The notes under the pieces were generated by a model. The model ran no database searches. It was not told the origin of the DNA and worked only from the letters and a program-made list of their open reading frames with translations. A DNA stretch of 64,000 bases from Anaerohalosphaeraceae bacterium (GTDB lineage Bacteria; Planctomycetota; Phycisphaerae; Sedimentisphaerales; Anaerohalosphaeraceae): positions 186,001 through 250,000 of the forward strand of contig DAOSUR010000001.1 in assembly GCA_035378985.1 (NCBI GenBank), written 5' to 3'. Each line of letters begins with the position of its first letter. Positions within the stretch are counted from its first letter, which is position 1. The position numbers and the translations under genes were made by a program. This document shows, one piece after another, positions 8,165-16,058 of this stretch.

Positions 8165-10576
8165 ATGAGAAGGCAAGGGCAGAAACCTGTTTCTCTGCAT
8201 GGAAGAGGATGCGGAACGCTGGCTGTTTTCCTGTTTGCTTTCAGTGCAATCGTTCAAGCCCAGACCGATGAATCAGACATCCATCGGCAGGAGCGAATCC
8301 GCCAGATTGAAGAACGCATTCGAACCCTCGAAGAACAGCTCAAAACGATCGACCCCCAGGCCCCCGAATTGCAGACGTCAGACATCTCCGCCGATGAGAA
8401 ATCGGCTGCCGACGGCCAGGTGGACCTCTTTGAGCTGCCGCTGGAACAACTGATGGAGATTACCCTTCCTACCGCCGCTTCCCTCACGCATACCACGCAG
8501 CGGCTGACGCCTTCGACGGTTACCACCATCACCCAGGAGCAGATCCGGCGCAGCGGAGCGCGAAGTCTTTACGAACTGCTCGAAATGTATGTGCCGAACC
8601 TGCAAATCATTTTTGCACGGGAGCGAACCCGTGCGGTAGGGCTTCGCGGCATTATAGCCCATCAAAATGACAAGTTTCTCCTGCTGGTCAACGGCCGCAT
8701 TATGAATGAGCGGACGGATTCGGGCGCTATCACTGAGCTGGACCTGCCGATGCTCACAGATATTCATCACATTGACATTGTGCGGGGTCCCAGTTCCGCC
8801 CTCTATGGTCCCGGCGCGCTGTCGATGACCATCAACATTGTTACAGACAGCTACAAAACATTCGAGGGTCAGGAGGCAACGCTGCGGGCCGGCGCGGTCG
8901 AACGCTTCGCCACCGGAGAATTCAAGCACAGCCGAAAACTCAGTGAAGACAGCGGCCTGTTCCTGTATGCCGGTGCCAGCAAATACGACGGAGCAGATGC
9001 CGCGGATTCACCGATGGTCTTCGGCACGGAAGAGCCGATGTGGCTGCTGGATGACATCTCCACCTGGAACTGGAAGATTTATCAGGGGACTGAACAGGTC
9101 AAGGACTGGTTCAAGAACCTCAACCAAATGCCGTTTGAGCGGCCCAAGATGAAGCTGTTTGCTCAATATACCCGGGGCGGATTTGATTTATGGGCCCGCT
9201 ACACCCAGGGCGGTGAATGGATTGATTTTACCGCCTGGCACGATTTTCCGCGGGATGACTGGTGGCATGTGCGGATGTTTTCCAAAGAGGGTATTGTCTA
9301 TTCGCAGGCCACAATGCAGGCCAGTTATGACCAGGAAATCAACTCCGACTGGTCTCTGCGGTATGTCCTCAGCTATGACCGCTTTACCAATGAAAACGAA
9401 AACTTTGAACAGGCCACCTTCCGCAAACGCTACGCCGAGGACGAAATCTACGGACGGATTCTGGCCCGGTGGAATCCGGCTCAGAACCACTCGCTGGCCT
9501 TCGGGACGGAATGGTCTCATGAACGGTTCGGACTTTCCCTGTCCGGAGAGGCCGTCAGCAATCAGCCGTTTATGTTCCACTATCCTCCCAACCGGACCGA
9601 TCCAAATCCGGCCAACTGGGTCGGCTATATGCCGCAGTGGAGCACAGACACATACGCCCTGTTTGGCGAATACCAATGGAACATCAATGACCTGATGACG
9701 GTGTTCGTCAGCAGCCGGCTGGACTGGCATCCCTATACGGACACGATGTTTTCCCCGCGAGGTGTGCTGATTCTGACTCCAAGCAAGCAGGATACCATTA
9801 AACTAATGGCCTCCCGTTCCGTGCGGACCAACTCCGCCGCCCAGATGTGGATTGACTACAACTACCTGAATATGACCAGCCCCGTGGACAAGCTGAACGC
9901 CTACGAGCTGCGGTATGAACGGCAGCATTCTGACAATTTGTGGATGGGCGGGTCGGTTTTCTTTTATGACATGCCCGGCATTTTGGGAGACACATCAGAA
10001 GTTTCCAGCGGCACCAGCAGCGGCACCAAAGTCGTGGGCGATATGAAACTGTGGGGGCTGGAGCTGGAGGCCGGCTGGAAAGGGAAAAAACTCAAAGTCG
10101 ATTTGTCTCACAGCTTTTCCAAACTGATTGAGATGAAAGGCGAACCGGGCATTCTCTGGCACAACTACAGCGCCGCTCCCTTCGGAGTCGGAAACGACCT
10201 AGCTCAATGGCACAACCACACCAGCAAGATTCGGACGGAATATCAATACGATGAAAAATGGCTTCTGAACGGCTCGCTTTGCGTCCTGTGGGGTTCGCCG
10301 GGCGGACAGGATGCCGCCGATTATCGAGACCAGATGTTTCCGGACTGGGATTATCTGTCCGGCTTTGAAGAACCCTTTAAGGCCAGTGCTTATCTGAACC
10401 TTGGGGCTGAATACAAATGGAGTCCCAATACCACGCTGACGTTCACGGGCTACAACCTGCTGGGGCTGGTGGATGAGGAACTGAACAAGCGGCGGGTCGG
10501 CTTTGATCGGCAGCTGCCCGGACGGTACCGGATTCTGCCGGTTTCGTTCGGCGTAACGCTCACGCATCGATTCTAA
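8165..10576 (+). CDS. TonB-dependent outer-membrane receptor (first of tandem pair)
   Basis: 803 residues with AAAGGG upstream of the ATG. Active transporter or receptor of the outer membrane. It has a signal peptide (about 1-36, ending IVQAQ), a short coiled coil (about 40-62, RIRQIEERIRTLEEQL), a plug domain (about 110-225, with LYELLEMYVPNLQI, LLLVNGRIMNE and DIVRGPSSALYGPGALSM), and a long beta-barrel ending in phenylalanine (VTLTHRF), the usual outer-membrane C-terminal signal. It is similar throughout to the next gene, 17 bases downstream. There is no SusD-like lipoprotein or siderophore gene beside it, so the substrate is not indicated. The coiled-coil segment between signal peptide and plug is unusual for this family. 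Confidence 0.92.
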   Translation: MRRQGQKPVSLHGRGCGTLAVFLFAFSAIVQAQTDESDIHRQERIRQIEERIRTLEEQLKTIDPQAPELQTSDISADEKSAADGQVDLFELPLEQLMEITLPTAASLTHTTQRLTPSTVTTITQEQIRRSGARSLYELLEMYVPNLQIIFARERTRAVGLRGIIAHQNDKFLLLVNGRIMNERTDSGAITELDLPMLTDIHHIDIVRGPSSALYGPGALSMTINIVTDSYKTFEGQEATLRAGAVERFATGEFKHSRKLSEDSGLFLYAGASKYDGADAADSPMVFGTEEPMWLLDDISTWNWKIYQGTEQVKDWFKNLNQMPFERPKMKLFAQYTRGGFDLWARYTQGGEWIDFTAWHDFPRDDWWHVRMFSKEGIVYSQATMQASYDQEINSDWSLRYVLSYDRFTNENENFEQATFRKRYAEDEIYGRILARWNPAQNHSLAFGTEWSHERFGLSLSGEAVSNQPFMFHYPPNRTDPNPANWVGYMPQWSTDTYALFGEYQWNINDLMTVFVSSRLDWHPYTDTMFSPRGVLILTPSKQDTIKLMASRSVRTNSAAQMWIDYNYLNMTSPVDKLNAYELRYERQHSDNLWMGGSVFFYDMPGILGDTSEVSSGTSSGTKVVGDMKLWGLELEAGWKGKKLKVDLSHSFSKLIEMKGEPGILWHNYSAAPFGVGNDLAQWHNHTSKIRTEYQYDEKWLLNGSLCVLWGSPGGQDAADYRDQMFPDWDYLSGFEEPFKASAYLNLGAEYKWSPNTTLTFTGYNLLGLVDEELNKRRVGFDRQLPGRYRILPVSFGVTLTHRF

Positions 10577-10593
10577 GGAGCGGATGACAGGGT

Positions 10594-12945
10594 ATGAAAC
10601 ATCGGCTTGTACAATTTGAAACCTGCCTCCTCCTGCGGCTTCTGACGGGACTGGCCTGTCTGGCGGCGTCCTCGCCTATATGGGCGGCAGAGCCGGACAA
10701 ACAGGCCCAGGCCGAGCAGATTCGAGCCGAACTGGCGGCCCTGCGGCAGGAGCTGGCCCTGCTGAAGGGGCAGCAGATTGATAACACTTCCTCTGTTTCA
10801 GCACCTGCCGACGAACCCCCTGTACAAGAAGACAATGGTTCGGAAGCCGACCTGCCTGTCTCCGGCATTCTGACGCAAACGCCGCGGCGGCTTTCTCCCT
10901 ATACCATAACGACCATCACCCGCCGGCAGATTCAAACCTCCCAGGCCCGCAGTTTGTACGAACTGCTGGAAATGTACGTACCCAACCTGCAGATGATGTT
11001 TACCAGCGAGCATCCGAAAACCCTCGGTCTCCGCGGGATTCTGGCCCACCGAAGCAACAAATTTGTCGTGCTGGTCAACGGCCGGATGATGAACGAAAAG
11101 ACCGATGTCGGGGCCATTACCGAACTGGATTTGCCGATGCTCACCGACATTCATCATATTGACATCCTGCGAGGCCCGGCCTCCGCCCTGTACGGCCCCA
11201 GCGCCCAGTCGATGGTCATCCACATCGTCACGGACAGTGCGGCAACCTTCCAGGGGGAGCAGGTGACCGTCCGCGGAGGACTCGTGGAGGAATTCGGCAC
11301 CCTCGAATACAAATTCGGCAAGCAAACCGGCCCGGACCGAGGATATTTCTTCTATGCCGGTGCCAGCCAGTATAACGGGGCCGACGCCGCCGATTCGCCG
11401 ACGGTGCTGGGAACCAAAGAACCGGTCTGGCTGCGAAGCGGACCGCCCGGGTTTGTCTGGAGACCCTATCCGGGAGATGAACCCATCAAAACCTGGTTTA
11501 AGAACCTCAACGAAATGCCGTTTGATCGGCCCAAAATGAAACTGTACGGCCAATACACAGACGGCGGACTGAATCTGTGGGCCCGCCTGACCCAGGGCGG
11601 CCAGTGGATTGACTTCCTGCGCTGGTTCGATCAGCGAGAGACACCGGATGACGGACTGACGTATTCTCAAGCCACGGCGGCTGCCTCCTATGACCAGGAA
11701 ATCAGCAGCGACTGGTCGGTCCGCTATGAATTAAGTTTCGACCGTTTCGCCAACGACAACGACAACTGGGAGCGGGCGTTTCTGTGGAAATCCTTCGCCG
11801 AAGAGGAATGGGTTGGACGCATCACGGCTCAATGGAATCCGCATCCAAACCACTCACTGGCATTCGGCGGTCAATGGACACACGATGAATTCGGCAAACG
11901 GTTTGGTGATACACCCATCAGCATCCAGCCCTTCGGCAAATACCAGCAGTGGGGTGCTCTGCACGTGCCGCGATGGAATACCGACAGCTACGCCCTGTTC
12001 AGCCAATACCAATGGATTCTTTATCCGCAATGGACTTTGTTTCTGGGCGGACGGGCGGATTGGCATCCTTACACCGATACTCTGTTTTCGCCCCGCGGAG
12101 TGCTGACCTATACGCCGACGGATAAAGACACCTTTAAGTTTATGGTATCCCGCTCTCATCTGACCAACAGCGCCGGCCAGATGTGGATTGACAAGCATCT
12201 CCACGATACGGACAGCCCCTCGGAAAAATTAGATGCCCTCGAATGGCGGTACGAACGGCAGCACAACGAACACCTCTGGGGCGGCGTCTCCGTCTTTTTG
12301 TATCAGTTCCGCGATGTGCTGGCCGAGATTCCGGATGAGAATGTCAACTCCGGAGCCCCCGGCGGCACGGGAAGCAAGACGGTCGGCAGGATGCGCACAT
12401 GGGGCTTCGAATTAGAAGGCGGCTGGCGGCAGGACCGGCTGAACCTGAATCTGTCTCACAGCTTCACCAAACTGCTCAACATTAACGATGCCCCAGCCTT
12501 CAACTGGGCCGACGTGTACACCTGGTGGAGCCAGTACACCGTCGCCCCCTTCGGCTTCGGCAATGACCTGGCTCACTGGCACAACCATTCCACCAAACTT
12601 CAGGCCGAATACATTCTAAATGAGAAAACCACACTCTTCAGCACCCTGTGCATTCTCTGGGGAAATCCGGGCGGACAAGACTGGGCCGATTACCGCAATC
12701 ACTTGTTCCCCAACTGGGATTACGATACGGCGTTCAAAGAACCTTTCAAGGCGTGCGCTTATCTGAATTTGGGTTTGGAGTATCGGTGGAGCAAAAACAC
12801 AACTGTTCACCTGACCGGCTACAATCTGCTGGGCCTGCTTGACAAGGACATGAACAAACGCCGTGTCGGGTTTGATGACCAGATGCCCGGACACTATCGT
12901 ATCCAGCCGACGGCTTTTTCCGGTTCTATCACCTGCCGCTTCTGA
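10594..12945 (+). CDS. TonB-dependent outer-membrane receptor (second of tandem pair)
   Basis: 783 residues; the start MKHRLVQFE is 17 bases after the upstream receptor and has ACAGGG before it. It has the same architecture as its neighbour: signal peptide (ending SPIWAA), N-terminal coiled coil (QIRAELAALRQELALLKGQQ), plug (YELLEMYVPNLQMMF, VLVNGRMMNEKTD, DILRGPASALYGPSAQSM) and beta-barrel ending in phenylalanine. Similarity extends across the whole length, so the pair arose by tandem duplication and then diverged. The stop is 16 bases from the end of the convergent NYN gene. The two are probably co-transcribed and may recognise related ligands or form mixed assemblies; that is inference. 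Confidence 0.92.
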   Translation: MKHRLVQFETCLLLRLLTGLACLAASSPIWAAEPDKQAQAEQIRAELAALRQELALLKGQQIDNTSSVSAPADEPPVQEDNGSEADLPVSGILTQTPRRLSPYTITTITRRQIQTSQARSLYELLEMYVPNLQMMFTSEHPKTLGLRGILAHRSNKFVVLVNGRMMNEKTDVGAITELDLPMLTDIHHIDILRGPASALYGPSAQSMVIHIVTDSAATFQGEQVTVRGGLVEEFGTLEYKFGKQTGPDRGYFFYAGASQYNGADAADSPTVLGTKEPVWLRSGPPGFVWRPYPGDEPIKTWFKNLNEMPFDRPKMKLYGQYTDGGLNLWARLTQGGQWIDFLRWFDQRETPDDGLTYSQATAAASYDQEISSDWSVRYELSFDRFANDNDNWERAFLWKSFAEEEWVGRITAQWNPHPNHSLAFGGQWTHDEFGKRFGDTPISIQPFGKYQQWGALHVPRWNTDSYALFSQYQWILYPQWTLFLGGRADWHPYTDTLFSPRGVLTYTPTDKDTFKFMVSRSHLTNSAGQMWIDKHLHDTDSPSEKLDALEWRYERQHNEHLWGGVSVFLYQFRDVLAEIPDENVNSGAPGGTGSKTVGRMRTWGFELEGGWRQDRLNLNLSHSFTKLLNINDAPAFNWADVYTWWSQYTVAPFGFGNDLAHWHNHSTKLQAEYILNEKTTLFSTLCILWGNPGGQDWADYRNHLFPNWDYDTAFKEPFKACAYLNLGLEYRWSKNTTVHLTGYNLLGLLDKDMNKRRVGFDDQMPGHYRIQPTAFSGSITCRF

Positions 12946-12961
12946 CAGATTCCCGTGCCTG

Positions 12962-13798
12962 TCAATAAGGAATCACGGAAACAAGTCGAACATTGTTTGC
13001 CACCGGCAGCTGGTCATCCCGCTGAGGCGGCAGCAGTTCAAACTCAAAAATATGGTTATAGCTGGGAAGTTCTACACCGGCGGCATTCTGTAGGCTGCCG
13101 GCCCGAAAATAGGCCATCCCATACGGACTTCCTGAACGCTGAATATCCGTTATCCACAGATAGGGAGAGATTTCCTTCAAATACCGAAGATAGCCGAACC
13201 CCTTTTCTTTGTTGAAATAGGAGCACGTTCCGCGCACGACCGAACCAATCTGTCCCCAGGGAATTTCCGTATTGGTCGGCAGCAGATTGGGAATCATATA
13301 GCCGGAGAAATACTGGTCCGCCTCCTCCTTGAGACGACCGGAGACATTATCAAAACCGATCACTTCAACCCGGCAGCCGCGATTTTGAGCGGCATTGACT
13401 ACCTTAACAAAATCCCCGTCACCGGAAACCAGCACAATTTTATCGAGCTGCTCTGACTGAATCAGCAGGTCGGTCGCCAAATCCATATCCGCATTGGCCT
13501 TGCCGAACCGCTCGCCGGTTTCGTCATCCACAAACCACTTAACCTCCTTAATGATAACTTTATAACCAAGGTCCCGCAAAAAAGAGTGGAATTTTCTTGC
13601 ATTTGCTCCAAAAACGGCATCCTCGTGCGCACGGTCTGCATCAAAACTTACATAGGCATTCAGACGAATCACCTGCGCCCCCTCCCGGCAGGCAAATTCC
13701 CGAAGGATATTGTACTGCATTCCTCGGCCGCCGTTTTTATAAACATAGGCGGCATCGACATATACACCCACTTTCAAACTGTTGTCTTGTCCCGACAT
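12962..13798 (-). CDS. NYN-domain (LabA/DUF88-like) protein with cold-shock-like C-terminus
   Basis: 278 residues. The N-terminal 165 residues are a NYN domain of the PIN-like nuclease superfamily: GVYVDAAYVYKNGG carries the first acidic residue, KANADMDLATDLL the central ones, and VLVSGDGDFVKVVNAAQNRG the conserved SGDGDF motif. From about residue 185 the segment GTCSYFNKEKGFGYLRYL resembles the RNP1 region of cold-shock domains, suggesting a second nucleic-acid-binding module. A plausible role is an RNA nuclease or RNA-binding regulator in the cytoplasm; the target is unknown. It is convergent with the receptor genes and not linked to any operon. Confidence 0.85.
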   Translation of the reverse strand: MSGQDNSLKVGVYVDAAYVYKNGGRGMQYNILREFACREGAQVIRLNAYVSFDADRAHEDAVFGANARKFHSFLRDLGYKVIIKEVKWFVDDETGERFGKANADMDLATDLLIQSEQLDKIVLVSGDGDFVKVVNAAQNRGCRVEVIGFDNVSGRLKEEADQYFSGYMIPNLLPTNTEIPWGQIGSVVRGTCSYFNKEKGFGYLRYLKEISPYLWITDIQRSGSPYGMAYFRAGSLQNAAGVELPSYNHIFEFELLPPQRDDQLPVANNVRLVSVIPY

Positions 13799-13900
13799 CC
13801 AAAAACCCCTAAAAAAATCTGATAATCACGCTTTCAGCCGATACGCATTGTACAACTCCAACCATTTTAGTCCAACGGTATCTTTTTTCCCTTTGTAAAG

Positions 13901-13934
13901 AAAAAAGCCAGACCCCTTTTTGGGAATCTGGCTT
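13901..13934 (-). terminator. Rho-independent terminator
   Basis: On the minus strand AAGCCAGA pairs perfectly with TCTGGCTT across a 14-base loop that contains an extra CCC/GGG match, and is followed by a T run. It is 380 bases beyond the end of the nearest minus-strand gene, so it most likely ends the candidate RNA rather than a mRNA. Confidence 0.8.
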
Positions 13935-14157
13935 CGGAGGAGGGTGATGAGAAGAAATTTGCTAAGTATTATACAAGGCATTCGCCCTTGGAGTTCATAA
14001 ACTTGCCAAAGTTCCTTTAATCTGCTCTTTTATCGGCAGTATCCTGGAAAAAGTCCAGTTAAACTGCCTTCCCTCTGCGGCTAAAAACCCATTTTATGAA
14101 GCCTTTAGCCCCCTTCAGACCCTAATGAGAAGGAACCATGCAGTTTTACTCCCCACC
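13901..14157 (-). ncRNA. Candidate structured non-coding RNA (unassigned)
   Basis: This stretch lies in a 515-base gap without a coding region. On the minus strand a strong promoter (14192-14164) is followed by three hairpins: CCTTC/GAAGG at 14133-14112, GGCTAAA/TTTAGCC at 14110-14079, and a nested stem at 14068-14035 (GGCAGT/ACTGCC outside, CTGGA/TCCAG inside). The segment ends at a rho-independent terminator at 13934-13901. The predicted transcript is about 255 nt. It contains the pyrimidine stretch CACCCTCCTCC (13949-13939), which is complementary to Shine-Dalgarno sequences. I do not see signatures of tmRNA, RNase P, SRP RNA or a riboswitch that I know. A five-codon ORF (MVPSH) near the 5' end has a possible ribosome binding site. 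Confidence 0.5.
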
Positions 14158-14163
14158 TTTTTA

Positions 14164-14192
14164 AATATATTCTTATAAAAAGCTATCGTCAA
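14164..14192 (-). promoter_or_regulatory. Sigma-70-type promoter
   Basis: Reading the minus strand, TTGACG (14192-14187) and TATATT (14169-14164) are separated by exactly 17 bases. Each hexamer matches the consensus at five of six positions. The expected start is near 14157, at the beginning of the hairpin-rich segment. No coding region follows it before the terminator at 13934. Confidence 0.65.
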
Positions 14193-14313
14193 CAAAAAAA
14201 TAAATTTTTCACAAATTAAAACAAGATAAGAAAGTTCTGTTTTTAAAAAATGCCACCAACTTAACTTGCGGAGGTTTTACTAATTTCCTTTTTTTGCTAA
14301 ACACACAAAGGAG

Positions 14314-16047
14314 TTAATTTGGATAGAAATAGATTTTTTCCCATTGAGCAGCCAAGCCGGCCAAGTCAGGCAGGGTATACATTTCCAGCCAGACGGAGGC
14401 AAACACCGCCAAATCATACAGGTCCACCACACAATCCGGCGCCCCTGCCGGGCCCGTTAAATCATACTCGCTCGTATGACCCAACAGACAAACCCCCACC
14501 CCTGTCATCTCATAATAAACCTCTGCAGCCTCCTCCTCGCTCAGCCCGTAATTATAAATCCGCACATCATCCAAACGCCCTTCAAATATCTCCACACCCC
14601 CTATCCAGCCGCCCAGCGTCAGCTGAGCCGTCGTATCCGACGGCAAGACATACGGCCCTTCCGTCCGAAACACTCCATCCACATAAACCCGGGCCGATGT
14701 GCCTGTGTAAACTACACAAATGTGCTGCCAGCGGCCTCCCGAAGACAAACCGTCCTCTACAGACAAAAGCGTCCCTTGCGGCCAGGTCTCCATCTGAACA
14801 TCCGACCCCAAAGACATGCCGGACGGCCGTTGGGCCCACAGACTGAGCGTCATCGCACCCGTCCCGCCTGTCAAGTCCAGCGGCTCCGTCACCGCCCAGC
14901 CCGAATCCGCATTGATTTGGACCGCCCCCAGCGACTGCCCGTCTGCCCCCTCCACAAACACCGGAACCCCCCAAACCGATGCCGTACGTCCGGATACGGT
15001 GTCCACATACATCCCGTCCGCATAATCCGACACATCCAGCGTCCAGTGCGCCAGCAGCCCCTCCACCGTCAGACGGGCTGACGTGCTGTTTACAGAAAAC
15101 CCGGAGCCGTTGCTGATTCGGCAATAATACAACCCTGCATCAGAAAACGCAGCAGGGTTTAGGGTCAGGCGTGAGGTGTACGTTTGACCATTTGCGAACA
15201 GTTCAATATTCACATTCGGCAAGGAGGCCCCTACGGGCTCATCCTGCTGAAGACCTTTCTTAAACCACTGAACAACCGGAGCAGTTTCACTTGTAAAAGT
15301 TGTCTCAAAAACAGCCGGCTGCCCTTCGCGAACCTGAACGGAATTCGGATTCGTCAAAATAACAGGAAGGCCGGTATTCAGATATGGAAGCGTCAGATGC
15401 GTCCCGGCGGAAAGATAAATATCATCCACACGAACCGGGCCGTAGCCGGTGCCTCGGCCGTACACCTTAAACGACTGAAGCGGGCCGGAGGTGCTGTTGC
15501 GAAAAACAAAATCATCGGCACGCCGGTCTGCGGCGGTTGCTGCATTCTGACCGGTCGTCACATATACATCATAGGTATTGTTCAGATTGTTGATAACCAG
15601 CCAGATGTTGTACCAGACCCCTGCCGAAAAGGGATTCAGAATCGCCGTATTAACGGTACCGTTGCGGGCGCGAAGTTCTCCGCCGACCACCACGACATAA
15701 CACTCAAAATCATTCCAATCTCCCGTCGGGGCCGCCAGGTAGCTTAAGCCCACCGAACAGTCCGGCTCCGTACCGGCTGGTTTATACAAACGGAAAAAAA
15801 GCGTCGTTTCCGTATCGGCGGCGGGAACGGCCAATCCCCCCAGCCCCCGATAACTGCCGTAGCTTTCCATATACCGATTGCCGCCGCTTTCCTGGGCCAC
15901 GATGGGGCTGCCGCTGGTCACAATCCAGGGAGAAGGCAGAGATCCTGTCGGATAGCCTTCGAAGTTATCAAACAAAGAGTCACCGCAAACCGGCCATCCA
16001 ATAAGCAGGAAAAGAATCAGCAGGCATTTTCTTTTTATTTGTCTCAT
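14314..16047 (-). CDS. Secreted LamG/Ig protein with dockerin-like tail
   Basis: 577 residues from ATG 16047 (MRQIKRKCLLILFLL), preceded by AAGG; the frame is open 16 codons further upstream but without a signal peptide there. Order: signal peptide (1-25), a jelly-roll-like domain (about 27-215, DNFEGYPTG... VRVDDIYLSAG), an Ig-like domain (about 220-325, with the DAGLYYCRIS hallmark), a LamG/concanavalin-like domain (about 328-510, VDGVFRTEG, GRLDDVRIYNYGLSEEE), and a C-terminal tail (PDCVVDLYDLAVFASVWLE) resembling half a dockerin. There are no catalytic motifs, so it is probably a glycan-binding or cell-surface protein. The DNA for the LamG and tail module is identical to that of the upstream neighbour. 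Last gene of the sigma/FecR-headed run. Confidence 0.85.
   Translation of the reverse strand: MRQIKRKCLLILFLLIGWPVCGDSLFDNFEGYPTGSLPSPWIVTSGSPIVAQESGGNRYMESYGSYRGLGGLAVPAADTETTLFFRLYKPAGTEPDCSVGLSYLAAPTGDWNDFECYVVVVGGELRARNGTVNTAILNPFSAGVWYNIWLVINNLNNTYDVYVTTGQNAATAADRRADDFVFRNSTSGPLQSFKVYGRGTGYGPVRVDDIYLSAGTHLTLPYLNTGLPVILTNPNSVQVREGQPAVFETTFTSETAPVVQWFKKGLQQDEPVGASLPNVNIELFANGQTYTSRLTLNPAAFSDAGLYYCRISNGSGFSVNSTSARLTVEGLLAHWTLDVSDYADGMYVDTVSGRTASVWGVPVFVEGADGQSLGAVQINADSGWAVTEPLDLTGGTGAMTLSLWAQRPSGMSLGSDVQMETWPQGTLLSVEDGLSSGGRWQHICVVYTGTSARVYVDGVFRTEGPYVLPSDTTAQLTLGGWIGGVEIFEGRLDDVRIYNYGLSEEEAAEVYYEMTGVGVCLLGHTSEYDLTGPAGAPDCVVDLYDLAVFASVWLEMYTLPDLAGLAAQWEKIYFYPN
14351..15045. repeat. 695-bp direct repeat, copy A (LamG-dockerin module)
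   Basis: Line-by-line comparison shows no difference between this segment and 16102-16796 (offset 1751). Identity stops sharply at both ends: beyond 15045 the sequences read GTGCG versus ATATG. The repeat covers the LamG domain and the first part of the dockerin-like tail. Confidence 0.93.
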
Positions 16048-16058
16048 TCTTAAAAACC

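Noticed and set aside
13968..13973. TATAAT on the minus strand as a promoter for a short RNA
   Set aside because: No -35 element at a suitable distance (GAACTC at 17 bases). The promoter at 14164-14192 is far better, so this hexamer is probably internal to the candidate RNA.
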